Shown here piece by piece: positions 56,063 through 64,000 of a DNA stretch of 64,000 nucleotides (position 1 is its first letter; the number at the start of each line of letters is the position of its first letter). The stretch covers positions 424,930-488,929 of the forward strand of contig JADYYY010000002.1 of the NCBI GenBank assembly GCA_020853395.1. The letters run 5' to 3'. The notes under the pieces were generated by a model. It was not told the origin of the DNA and searched no databases. It saw only the letters and a program-made list of their open reading frames with translations. This DNA comes from Acidobacteriota bacterium. Lineage in GTDB: Bacteria; Acidobacteriota; Vicinamibacteria; Vicinamibacterales; SCN-69-37. The position numbers and the translations under genes were made by a program.

Positions 56063-58163
56063 CGCCGAGCTCGGCGCTGATCGCGGACGCCCGGTAGACG
56101 TCGCGCAGCGCCGCGCGAATGTAGGCCGGGTGGACGGCGACCGAGCGGTTCTTCGCCGGGTCGTACCAGTAGCTGCCGGCGATCGAGTGGATGTTGCCGT
56201 CGAAGATCAGCCCGACGATCTCCCCCGCCGCGTTGACGATCGGGCTCCCTGAGTTGCCGCCGACGATGTCGTTCGTCGTCGAGAGGTTCACCGGCGTCGT
56301 CGGATCGAGCGACGACCTGGCCGCCAGCCACCGCTTCGGCAGCACGAACGGCTCGCTGCCGGTGGCGCGCTCGTACATCCGCCCGAGCGTGGTGACGGGC
56401 TCGACCCGGCGGCCGTTCTCCATCCAGCCGTCGACGGCGCCGTATGACAGACGGAGCGTGAACGTCGCATCGGGATAGCGGCTGGCGCCGTACGCCGCGA
56501 AGCGCGCATCGGCCAGCGCCTGCTGCGCGCGCTGCGTGGGCGCCGTGACCTCGCTCTCGTACCGCGTCCGCAATGCACGCGCGTCGGCGTCGATCGCCCG
56601 CGCCAGCGCGATCATCGGATCCTTGCTCGCCGCGATCGCCTGCTCGCCGCCGTCGAAGAGCGCGAGCCGCGCGTTGGCGTTGGCCAGCGTCGATCGCGCG
56701 ATCAGGTCACGGGCGCGGCGATCGGGCGACAACGCGCCCAGCGTCCGCGCAACCACGGGATGATCCGCGCCGAGGTACTCGCGCATGCGCTCGAGGGCGA
56801 ACGACAGCCGGACCTGCTCGACCGCGGGATGGACCGGCGTGGCCGCGCCCAGCGACTGCCGCAGCGCGGGGAGCCGCGCGTCCGTGTACTCGCGGAGGCG
56901 CTCGGCATTCGGCTTCGTGCGCTCGGCCGCCGCCCGCACGAGCTGGCGCGCATACGAGAACAGGTCGCTGTCGAATCCCGCGCCGCTCTCGATCCAGGTG
57001 TAGGGCATCAGGATCTCGCGGTAGACCGCGTCGGCGCGCACGATGTCGTCCCATGCCGCGCTCACCTGCCCGGCCAGGTCCGTCCGGCCGGCGACCGCAT
57101 CGCGCAGCGCGCGATCGTCGGCCGCGCGCCGGTCGATCACCGGATCCCGCAGCAGCGTCGTGAGCTGCATCCGGCGTACCTTGTGGCTGTTCTCGATTGT
57201 GTCGAGCAGGTCCTTCGCTTCACGCGCGGCTTCGGCCGACGACCTGGAGTGCTGGATCAGCCGCCCGCGCAGCTCGGAATACCGCAGCAGCCAGAACGGC
57301 AGGAAGACGTCCCGCTGCGTCTTCAACTGCTCGGCCGTGAGCAGCCGCTGCGTCGTGCCCGGGTGGCCGGCGACGAACACGGGGTCGTGTGCTTTCGGCC
57401 CCGCCCAGTCGATGGTCAGGTGCGCCGGCGGCGTCGCCGGCTTGCCCTGCTCGTAGGCGCGCAGCAGCGAGAAGTCGAGACACCAGCGCGGAAACTGGAA
57501 GTTGTCCGGATCGCCGCCGAACGCCGCGACCTCGGCCTCGGGCGCGAACGCGAGCCGCACGTCGTCGTATCGCTTGTACTCGTAGAGCCAGTACTGGCCG
57601 CCTTGATAGAGCGTCACGGCCTCGCACTTCAGGGGACGGCCGGCCTGCGTCGCTGCGGCCTCGCACTGCTCTTCGAGCCGCGTCAACGTCTGATTCCGGA
57701 TCCGCGCCAGATCCGCCGGCGCCGCGCCCGAGAGCATGCTCGTGACCTCGGACGTCACGTCCCGCGTGTCGACGAGGATGGATGCCTGCTCCCCTTCGCA
57801 CCGAAGCTCGCCGGACCGGGCAGCCGATTGAAAGCCGGCGGCCACCAGATCGCGCGCGGACGTCGAGTTCTCCGCGAGGCAGGTCTGCGCGCAATGATGG
57901 TTCGTCAGGATCAGCCCGTCGGACGAGACGAACGATCCGGTGCAGCCGCTTTCCAGCCTCACGACAGACTGCTGCAGCCGGCCGAGCCACGCGTCGGTCA
58001 ACGTGACGCCGTACTTCTGCTGAATCTGCTGGCGAGGGACGTTGTCGAACGTCCACATCCCTTCGTCTCCACGAAGCACCGCGAAGTACGCCACCGGCGC
58101 CAACGCGACGACCACCGCCGCCACGACCGACTGTCTGCGCTGCATAGCCGCACGATAGCGCAC
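56037..58163 (-). CDS. S46-family dipeptidyl-peptidase (DPP7-type)
   Basis: A 708-residue exported serine peptidase (signal or anchor about 8-30). W-T-F-D-N-V-P starts the mature enzyme as in DPP7/DPP11. Catalytic His in T-N-H-H-C (89-90), Asp in C-L-D-F-S, Ser638 in G-G-N-S-G-S-P. The residue 18 positions after the Ser, which is Arg in acidic-specific DPP11, is Gly656 (F-D-G-N), so hydrophobic P1 preference as in DPP7 is expected. It removes N-terminal dipeptides from imported peptides in the periplasm. Known from asaccharolytic and environmental bacteria. Confidence 0.93.
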   Translation of the reverse strand: MRYRAAMQRRQSVVAAVVVALAPVAYFAVLRGDEGMWTFDNVPRQQIQQKYGVTLTDAWLGRLQQSVVRLESGCTGSFVSSDGLILTNHHCAQTCLAENSTSARDLVAAGFQSAARSGELRCEGEQASILVDTRDVTSEVTSMLSGAAPADLARIRNQTLTRLEEQCEAAATQAGRPLKCEAVTLYQGGQYWLYEYKRYDDVRLAFAPEAEVAAFGGDPDNFQFPRWCLDFSLLRAYEQGKPATPPAHLTIDWAGPKAHDPVFVAGHPGTTQRLLTAEQLKTQRDVFLPFWLLRYSELRGRLIQHSRSSAEAAREAKDLLDTIENSHKVRRMQLTTLLRDPVIDRRAADDRALRDAVAGRTDLAGQVSAAWDDIVRADAVYREILMPYTWIESGAGFDSDLFSYARQLVRAAAERTKPNAERLREYTDARLPALRQSLGAATPVHPAVEQVRLSFALERMREYLGADHPVVARTLGALSPDRRARDLIARSTLANANARLALFDGGEQAIAASKDPMIALARAIDADARALRTRYESEVTAPTQRAQQALADARFAAYGASRYPDATFTLRLSYGAVDGWMENGRRVEPVTTLGRMYERATGSEPFVLPKRWLAARSSLDPTTPVNLSTTNDIVGGNSGSPIVNAAGEIVGLIFDGNIHSIAGSYWYDPAKNRSVAVHPAYIRAALRDVYRASAISAELGVSGPSPAR

Positions 58164-58181
58164 TTCGCGCCGAATCAGGCG

Positions 58182-59720
58182 TCAGCCTCCGCACTCCCAG
58201 GCGTCGAAGTGCTCGCCCCGCTCGACCAGCACGTAGTGCGCCCGGAAGGCCGCCACGAACTCCGCCGGAAAGAGCGCGACCCCCGGAAGGTACGCGCTGG
58301 TCAGCTCGAAGGGCTCGCTGCCGCTCGGCACGAGCCAGGTGCGCACCGTGCACGCACGCAGCGACGCGACGACGGCCGGCGCGAGCGCTTCGCCGGACAC
58401 CTGCGCATCCATGACCGAGACGGCGTCGATCGGATTGGGTCCGCCGTCGAAGACCAGCAGCGGCCGGAGGAACGACAGCCGATACCCGGACGCGTATCCC
58501 ATCGCGACCGGCGTCGGGTGTCGCGCGGCCATCGCCTTCAGCTCGGCGACGGTTCGCGAATCGGCGGCGCCCATCACGGGCCGGATCCAGGTGACCTGAT
58601 CCACGATGCCGATGGCCGCGAGCGCGATCACCACCGAAACGCCGAGCCGACACGCCGCCGGCGCGAGAAGCCCGCCCGCCACGCTCTCGAGATAGGCGAG
58701 CGTCGGCACGAACGGCAGGAAATGATGCGGGCCCGTGCCGCGCTTGGCGGCGAGCCAGCACGTGCCCACGAGACACGCCGCCAGCGCAATCCGGCCGATC
58801 GCCTGGTCGTCCAGCATGCCGCGCCGGCGTCTCCAGAATCCGGCGGCCGGCAGTGCCGCGAGCACCACCGCCCACGCGAGCATCGACGGCAAGGAGCGCC
58901 ACCGCATGCCGTGACGCGTTGCGCGCTCGAGCCAGTCCACGTACTCCCACATCCCGATCCGACCGTTCAGTGCGAACGGCAGGAGGGCGACCGGCGCCGC
59001 AACTGCCGCGGCCATCGCGAGCGCACCGGCGCCGTGGCGCCACGCCACCATCGCGATGACGGGCGCGAGGTACAGGAGCGCGGTGATCTTCGTCGCGACG
59101 CCGATGCCGGCCGCCACGCCGATGAGGACCGCCGCGCCGACGCGGGAAGCGCTGCTGAGGCCGAGCAGGGCAACCGCAACGGCGAAGAGAACGACCGGCT
59201 CCGGCCGCACCCAGAAGGACGCAGAGCCGAAGGTGAGGTAGCCCACGAGCGTGACCGCGACCGCGGCAGGCGCCGCTCGCCCCGTTCGCCGTGCCGCCCA
59301 CCCCGTGACCACGATGCTCAGCAAACCCGCGGCAATGCCGGCGAGCTTCGATGCGGCGAGCGACGGCCCGAGCAGAGACATCGCCATCCCGTTCACGACG
59401 TACAGCACCGGCCCGTACGGAAACGCGAATCGCACCGGCGCATCGTCCGCGTGATAGGCCGGCCCGCCGTGCGAAACGGACCAACTGATCGCCGCGACGC
59501 CCGGCTCGGCATGATCGGAGTACTGCGGGACCCACAGGTACCAGGCGCAAATCACGGCGTAGATGACGAACAGCGCAGCGGCCACGCGCGTCCACGCGAC
59601 GATTCGCGTGGCCGACCGGCGCATGAGCAGCAGGCGCACCACCAGCCAGACGATCGCCAACACGAGGAGCGGATGACTCGTGGCCAGCGTGCGCGACACC
59701 GCAAGCAGTCGAATCGCCAT
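58182..59720 (-). CDS. Polytopic membrane protein, probable GT-C-type glycosyltransferase
   Basis: A 512-residue protein with about 11 membrane helices and an extracytoplasmic C-terminal part (about 400-512). The first large loop has Y-S-D-H-A-E-P-G, the place of the acidic motif in GT-C enzymes such as ArnT/PMT, and F-W-V-R-P-E-P-V-V-L-F is another family-like segment. Likely acts on a polyprenyl-linked sugar outside the membrane; the substrate is unknown. 18 bp downstream of it begins the S46 gene on the same strand. Confidence 0.72.
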   Translation of the reverse strand: MAIRLLAVSRTLATSHPLLVLAIVWLVVRLLLMRRSATRIVAWTRVAAALFVIYAVICAWYLWVPQYSDHAEPGVAAISWSVSHGGPAYHADDAPVRFAFPYGPVLYVVNGMAMSLLGPSLAASKLAGIAAGLLSIVVTGWAARRTGRAAPAAVAVTLVGYLTFGSASFWVRPEPVVLFAVAVALLGLSSASRVGAAVLIGVAAGIGVATKITALLYLAPVIAMVAWRHGAGALAMAAAVAAPVALLPFALNGRIGMWEYVDWLERATRHGMRWRSLPSMLAWAVVLAALPAAGFWRRRRGMLDDQAIGRIALAACLVGTCWLAAKRGTGPHHFLPFVPTLAYLESVAGGLLAPAACRLGVSVVIALAAIGIVDQVTWIRPVMGAADSRTVAELKAMAARHPTPVAMGYASGYRLSFLRPLLVFDGGPNPIDAVSVMDAQVSGEALAPAVVASLRACTVRTWLVPSGSEPFELTSAYLPGVALFPAEFVAAFRAHYVLVERGEHFDAWECGG

Positions 59721-59837
59721 GCGGATGCGAGACTAACCCAGTCCGGCGTGTACGAGGGTACGAGGGCGCCGTTCCGACTCCGGCGGCGGTGAGCCTGTTC
59801 CGTCCGGCTTCGCGCAGATACTGGGTGGGCGGCCGAA

Positions 59838-60389
59838 ATGACCTCTGCGCGTTCGTTCGCACTGATGCTGGCGTTGATGCTGGTGGGCGTCTTCGCTCCC
59901 GAGGCGATGGCGCAACAGGCCGCCGACCATTCAGCCGTCCTCGACGTCGGGCTGTCCGCGGGCCGGCGCGACTCGCTCATCGAGAGCTCGACGTGCGCCG
60001 ACGGCGGCCAACGGGTCTACGGCGGCGGCCTGCGGCTGCACCGCCGTCACGCCTTCGGCGTGTCAGCGGAGGTCGCGCACGCCCAGCGATGCGACCGCCC
60101 CGCGTTCACGTTCTATCAGCCCGAGACGATCGTGCTCGTGCAGGCCATCCGCGACATCGGCCCCGGCGCGCGCGTGCGGCCGTACGTGATCGTCGGTGCG
60201 GGGCTCGTCACGCATCGGCAGCTCCAGCCGTCATCACGATTTCCACGCGTGCGTGGACTCCTGGCTGCGGGCGGCGGCGTGCGGCTCTCGCTCGAGGGGC
60301 GGATGTCCGTGTCGCCAGAGCTCCAGCTCGGCCACGACGGCAACTACTTCAACCGCTTCGTCGTGTGGGTCGGGTACCGCCTGCGCTGA
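59838..60389 (+). CDS. Small outer-membrane beta-barrel protein
   Basis: A 183-residue exported protein (signal about 1-25, A-M-A-Q). Alternating strands, V-R-P-Y-V-I-V-G-A-G near 115 and a last strand V-V-W-V-G-Y-R-L-R. Two Cys (in S-T-C-A-D-G and Q-R-C-D-R) could make a loop disulfide. Function unknown. Confidence 0.7.
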   Translation: MTSARSFALMLALMLVGVFAPEAMAQQAADHSAVLDVGLSAGRRDSLIESSTCADGGQRVYGGGLRLHRRHAFGVSAEVAHAQRCDRPAFTFYQPETIVLVQAIRDIGPGARVRPYVIVGAGLVTHRQLQPSSRFPRVRGLLAAGGGVRLSLEGRMSVSPELQLGHDGNYFNRFVVWVGYRLR

Positions 60390-60408
60390 CCAGGCCGTTA
60401 CCTGGTGC

Positions 60409-60588
60409 CCGACGCAGAGCGTCGCGAGCCGGCTTCACGAGCAGGAAGTACGCCGTCGCGGGCTGCGATCCTTCCTCCACGACCTGAAATCCCGCGCCGG
60501 TGATGGCTTCACGCCACCACGGACGGCCGTACGTGCCGCCGTGAGAAACGAGCGGACCGAACGCGAGCTTGGCCCACGCGTTGTCGAG
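60409..60588 (-). pseudogene. C-terminal fragment of a methyltransferase-like gene
   Basis: An open frame of 60 codons reading L-D-N-A-W-A-K-L-A-F-G, W-W-R-E-A-I-T-G-A-G-F-Q-V-V-E-E-G and P-A-T-A-Y-F-L-L-V-K resembles the end of a class I SAM methyltransferase; there is no catalytic part upstream, where the frame runs into panE sequence. A remnant of a lost gene. Confidence 0.45.
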
Positions 60589-60622
60589 AGAACGAGCGTC
60601 GGCACGAGACGAGCCGCGGCGG

Positions 60623-61561
60623 TCACCCCCGGATCGGTCCGCCCGCATGCGGTTTCAAGACCGCGTACAACGTCGCGAGAATCGGCGTCGACACGCCGGC
60701 CTGACGGCCGCGTCTGACGACGCTCCCCTGAAGCGCCTCGACTTCGATGGGCTTGCCCGCCTGCAGATCGATCAGGAGCGACGATCGTGTGGACGGATCG
60801 AGAGCATGCGCGTAGTCGACGATGCGCTGCCGGCTGCCGGCCGGCAGCGCGATCCCGTGCGCCCGCGCTACGGCCTCGACTTCGTCGACAGCCTCGAGGA
60901 ACAGGCGGCGCGTCTCGGCGTCGGCCCACAGCGGACCGAATGGCAGCCGCGCTGCACCCGTGAACGCGGCGAACGGCGCGAGGTAGGCGAACTTCTCCCA
61001 GATCGCCGGCCGCGCGTCGGCGACGGCTTCCGCCTGGATGTCGGCCTTCGTGAGCGCGTCGGCGATCGCCGCCACGCGCGCCGACACGGTAGCTGCGGGC
61101 GCGAAGCACTCGCCGAAGACGATGCGCCGGTGCGTGCCGGTCTGGCGGATGACGCCTGGCGCCTCGATGGCCGTGGCGATGTACGCCGCGCCGGCCAGCG
61201 TAGCGGACTGGCCGACGACCGACGCGACGGCGTCGGCGCTGTCGACGCCATTCTGCAGCGTCAGCACGACCGTGTTCGGTCCCACGAGCAACCGCACGAT
61301 CGGCAGCGCGGTGACGTTGTCGTACGTCTTGACGGTGAGGACGACGACATCGGCCGGCTCGAATCGGGTGGGATCCGATTGGGCCGGGGCGTGCACGGTG
61401 AAATCGCCGAGCGGTCCCGTGATGCGAAGCCCGTGGGCTCGCATCGCCTCCAGGTGCCGCCCGCGCGCGATGAACCGCACGTCCTGCCCATGCCGCGCGA
61501 GCATGGCGCCGAAGAAGCCGCCGACCGCGCCGGCGCCGACGAACGTGAACGACAACGGCAT
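60623..61561 (-). CDS. panE: 2-dehydropantoate 2-reductase (ketopantoate reductase)
   Basis: A 312-residue enzyme reducing ketopantoate to pantoate with NADPH in coenzyme A synthesis. V-G-A-G-A-V-G-G-F-F-G is the nucleotide site, V-V-L-T-V-K-T-Y gives the active-site Lys, V-L-T-L-Q-N-G-V substrate-binding Asn, E-K-F-A-Y-L-A-P-F the second catalytic Lys, and S-S-L-L-I-D-L-Q-A-G-K-P-I-E-V-E-A is the C-terminal substrate-site helix. Other family members of this length act on different 2-oxoacids, so the substrate is probable rather than certain. Confidence 0.9.
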   Translation of the reverse strand: MPLSFTFVGAGAVGGFFGAMLARHGQDVRFIARGRHLEAMRAHGLRITGPLGDFTVHAPAQSDPTRFEPADVVVLTVKTYDNVTALPIVRLLVGPNTVVLTLQNGVDSADAVASVVGQSATLAGAAYIATAIEAPGVIRQTGTHRRIVFGECFAPAATVSARVAAIADALTKADIQAEAVADARPAIWEKFAYLAPFAAFTGAARLPFGPLWADAETRRLFLEAVDEVEAVARAHGIALPAGSRQRIVDYAHALDPSTRSSLLIDLQAGKPIEVEALQGSVVRRGRQAGVSTPILATLYAVLKPHAGGPIRG

Positions 61562-61691
61562 GCGGCGATGCTAGCGCATGCCGTGCCGGTCTGGCGCGCG
61601 CCGCGTTCGATGAGCCGCGCGGTTGACTCGTGTGCGGAACGCCGCGGTCTCCGAAGCGAAGCCAGCGCCGAACGCCGACTCGCAGGACCTG

Positions 61692-62312
61692 TCAGAAGCG
61701 GAAGCCGACGCCCACGCGCGTCGTGAAGTTGTGCGTCGTGCCGCTCGAGAACGGCGGGGCCGTGGCGTCGGCGCGATTGCGGATCATCGTGTCGCCGACG
61801 TCGAACCGCATGAGCGTGCTGGGCGTCCAATGGAGCTCGACGGTGCCGCCGAGGTCGAGGGCGAGCGCGGTGTCGTACTTCGGAGGCGCGATCAGGATCA
61901 GGGCGCACACCTGAAGGCAGTCCACACCGCGATCGGTCAGCCGCGTGAATCCGGGACGCACACGCCCGAAGACGCCAACGCGAGGGCCGCGCATGCCGGC
62001 CTTCACGCCGACGAGCGCGTCGACGCGCCGACGGTTGTAGATGATCCCCACGTCCTCGCCGTTGATGCGCGATGTGACCTTGTAGTCGTCTCTCGGGAAG
62101 AACGTCAGCTCGCCTTCGATGGCCAGCCACGGCGCCACGGCGACCGTGAGCCGGCCACCAATGCCCGTGCTGATGCTGCCGGCGTCGTCGACGTGCAGCG
62201 ACTCGAAATGTGCGCCGACCTCGAGGCCGACACGTTGCGGCTGCGCGACCGCCGGCGCGGCGACGCCCACGACCGAACACACCATCAAGAGCAGGACTTG
62301 CGTGCGAAACAT
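61692..62312 (-). CDS. Outer-membrane beta-barrel protein
   Basis: A 206-residue exported protein; ATG 62312 follows GAGGAGG at 6 bp. Signal peptide about 1-24. Alternating strands, V-G-V-K-A-G-M-R in the middle and a terminal Phe in V-G-V-G-F-R-F. Length and strand count suggest an 8-10-stranded barrel; function unknown. No operon partner. Confidence 0.75.
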   Translation of the reverse strand: MFRTQVLLLMVCSVVGVAAPAVAQPQRVGLEVGAHFESLHVDDAGSISTGIGGRLTVAVAPWLAIEGELTFFPRDDYKVTSRINGEDVGIIYNRRRVDALVGVKAGMRGPRVGVFGRVRPGFTRLTDRGVDCLQVCALILIAPPKYDTALALDLGGTVELHWTPSTLMRFDVGDTMIRNRADATAPPFSSGTTHNFTTRVGVGFRF

Positions 62313-62512
62313 CAGGCCCTCCTCAGGCAGGCGCACGAGCAGGGCGCAAAGGCCGTGCCGCCAGGTCCATGCGTAGCGTCGGCGCATTGGACGCCAGCCG
62401 TTCCGGATGGCCGGATCGAAACTCCAATGGTTCGGTCCGCGTGCTGGCGGCTAGCGGGTCGCCCGATCACGAGACCGAGCTCGTTTATCGACGCGGTTTT
62501 GCTAAGGAAAGT

Positions 62513-62586
62513 TGGAGGCGCCGCCCGGAATTGAACCGGGGATGGAGGTTTTGCAGACCTCTGCCTTACCGCTTGGCGACGGCGCC
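62513..62586 (-). tRNA. tRNA-Cys(GCA)
   Basis: Minus strand from 62586: acceptor GGCGCCG pairing with CGGCGCC, D arm, anticodon stem with loop CTGCAAA (GCA), T arm with GTTCAATTC, discriminator T and encoded CCA. All stems pair. Confidence 0.95.
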
Positions 62587-62859
62587 CTGGTGGGACTCTC
62601 TATTCTACGGAAATCGCGTGAGCCAGCCAGCGTTTCGGTGAGCAACTCTCGCAGACATCCTGACCGCCAACGAACGTCGTCAGCTTACCGTAGACCGGCG
62701 ACATGAACAATGGCGTGCGGCGGCCGCGATCGTCGAAGCGCCGGACAGCGCCGCGCCATCGACAACACCATCTGTGAGCTGGCTGAGCGGCCGTTGAACG
62801 GTGCGGCCGGAACGACGGCCTGGAGACGGGGGGCAGATGCCCCTGCCATTCAAGAAGAT

Positions 62860-62934
62860 TGGAGCGGGAAACGGGATTCGAACCCGCGACTTCGACCTTG
62901 GCAAGGTCGCACTCTACCACTGAGTTATTCCCGC
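62860..62934 (-). tRNA. tRNA-Gly(GCC)
   Basis: Minus strand from 62934: acceptor GCGGGAA pairing with TTCCCGC, anticodon stem GACCT/AGGTC with loop TGCCA (GCC), T arm with GTTCGAATC and encoded CCA at 62860-62862. The composition change of the next region begins right at its 5' side. Confidence 0.95.
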
Positions 62935-63057
62935 GCAGTGAGTTTTGTTATTTATCAGACTGGAGAGCCGGTGTCAACATCTTTGTTGTCTCTGAGGAAA
63001 ATTCACTCATTTCTCCGCACAAAAAGCTGAGGACGTTGAGTCTGTTCTTGTGTGTAA

Positions 63058-64000
63058 TCAGGGCTGCTGAGTGAGCATGACCCGGTAAACCTCGGACAAT
63101 TGACGCCCGCGGGTATTCCAGGAATGTTCACGCAGGGCTTTATTGCGAACCTTGTCTGAGATGCCGGACCTGGTATCGATGCCTTCAAGCAGAGTCGTAA
63201 TCTTTGCGGCCAGATCCTGAGAATCGCCGTATGTGGCGTAAACCCCTGTATTGCCTAGAACCTCACGGTTGACCGGAGTATCAAAGGCAACCACCGGCAG
63301 GCCGCAGGCCATGTAGTTGAATATCTTGCCGTTGGCCTCGGTCGGCGACAGTTTCGGTGTCACGGCGATGTCGGCTGCCGAGAGCATCAGCGGGGCCTTG
63401 TTATAATCGACCTTTCCTGTGAAATGGATCATGTCCGACAGTCCTCGTGCCTCTGCTTCACGACGGTAGCGCTCATCGGGAAAGCCCATGATCAGGAAGA
63501 GTGCCCTGATGCCGCCAGTTTTCAACAGTTCAATGCAGTCGAGCAGCAGGTCCGTGCCCTGGTAGCGGCTCAGAATCCCCAGGTAGGCGACGACAAAGCT
63601 GTCGGGGGAGATCCCCAGCAACTCACGTCCCTCTCGTTGTGTCCCCGGACAGAAAATATCCGTATCTACTGCATCGATCAGCGGGGTCACGCGCTGCGGT
63701 TGAACTCCCCAGTTTTTGACGAGATCGTCCGTGGCGGCGCTGGAACTGGTGATGACCCGGTCGGCAAAACCGTTGCTCATGCGTTCGATCCTTCTGAACA
63801 GCGCTGCCATCCTGGATGTCGCCCCGAAAAAACCATGATCGATGCATTCGCCGGTCAGGCTTCCTTGATAATCAAAAACAAGTGGTACACCGGCTAGCTT
63901 TTTCAGAAAATACCCGATGAAGGCGCCTTCGTGAAGATGCGCATGAATCAGGTCGGGACGAAAATCAGGTATCAGGAAGGCTGCCTTGAAAAACAGAAGC
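63058..64000 (-). CDS. Glycosyltransferase family 4, partial
   Basis: The frame is open to the window edge, so the 5' part lies beyond; 313 residues are visible. The upstream part reads P-D-L-I-H-A-H-L-H and V-P-L-V-F-D-Y-Q-G-S-L-T-G-E, the N-terminal GT-B domain; the C-terminal domain has V-A-Y-L-G-I-L-S-R-Y-Q-G-T-D, I-H-F-T-G-K-V-D-Y, the E-x7-E-like P-T-E-A-N-G-K-I-F-N-Y-M-A-C-G-L-P-V-V-A-F-D. It would use a nucleotide sugar to build surface polysaccharide. Codon and base usage are clearly less GC-rich than in the rest of the window. Confidence 0.92.
   Translation of the reverse strand, partial: LLFFKAAFLIPDFRPDLIHAHLHEGAFIGYFLKKLAGVPLVFDYQGSLTGECIDHGFFGATSRMAALFRRIERMSNGFADRVITSSSAATDDLVKNWGVQPQRVTPLIDAVDTDIFCPGTQREGRELLGISPDSFVVAYLGILSRYQGTDLLLDCIELLKTGGIRALFLIMGFPDERYRREAEARGLSDMIHFTGKVDYNKAPLMLSAADIAVTPKLSPTEANGKIFNYMACGLPVVAFDTPVNREVLGNTGVYATYGDSQDLAAKITTLLEGIDTRSGISDKVRNKALREHSWNTRGRQLSEVYRVMLTQQP

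Noticed and set aside
56760..59862. Open frames of 880-1010 codons on both strands over the S46 peptidase and membrane-protein region.
   Set aside because: Low-complexity His/Arg-rich translations that overlap genes with clear catalytic motifs and membrane helices.

Overview
The window is a high-GC, gene-dense bacterial chromosome segment. Three very large FtsX/MacB-type permeases of the kind known as acidobacterial duplicated orphan permeases, one directly behind a PadR regulator, suggest a member of the Acidobacteriota (class Vicinamibacteria or close). Many single secreted beta-barrel proteins, a DUF885 protein, an S46 dipeptidyl-peptidase and Tat-exported oxidoreductases fit that reading. 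All functional names come from motif and family recognition by eye; no database search was run.

Layout. 1-6.4 kb: the end of one giant permease, a two-component system, and a divergent VanY-like D,D-carboxypeptidase translationally coupled to a second giant permease. 6.5-10.6 kb: small secreted proteins, a double GNAT acetyltransferase and an outer-membrane protein. 10.6-13.9 kb: an IS5-type transposase remnant and a PadR-permease operon with a visible promoter/operator. 14.6-19.3 kb: a roughly 4.5 kb integrative element that has split a tRNA-Leu(UAA) gene in its anticodon loop. It carries a phosphotransferase of the streptomycin/hydroxyurea kinase family, a streptothricin-acetyltransferase-like GNAT, a DUF6886 protein, a tyrosine recombinase, a TipAS-type MerR regulator and a complete replacement tRNA-Leu(UAA). 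19.4-23 kb: a DUF255 thioredoxin-fold protein and a YihY membrane protein. 23.1-28.3 kb: a tightly coupled run with three leucine-degradation enzymes, a methyltransferase and an ECF sigma/anti-sigma pair. 28.3-34.7 kb: a DUF885 protein, a PA2779-like small protein beside a C39-peptidase/TPR/POTRA/beta-barrel fusion, and an FAD oxidoreductase. 34.9-41.9 kb: glycerol kinase, exported oxidoreductases, a secreted methyltransferase and an orphan solute-binding protein. 41.9-46.6 kb: a c-type-cytochrome operon. 46.9-62.3 kb: transport, quinone reductase, sulfur amino acid, DNA repair, peptidase and envelope genes. 62.5-62.9 kb: tRNA-Cys and tRNA-Gly. From about 62.94 kb base composition drops visibly and a glycosyltransferase runs off the window.

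The two observations most worth following are the tRNA-splitting element, where both halves of the broken tRNA-Leu, a 12-bp att core, repeated arm-type sites at both ends and a replacement tRNA placed behind the old tRNA promoter can all be read directly, and the peptidase-POTRA-barrel fusion paired with a small exported protein, which looks like a one-polypeptide outer-membrane processing and export device.
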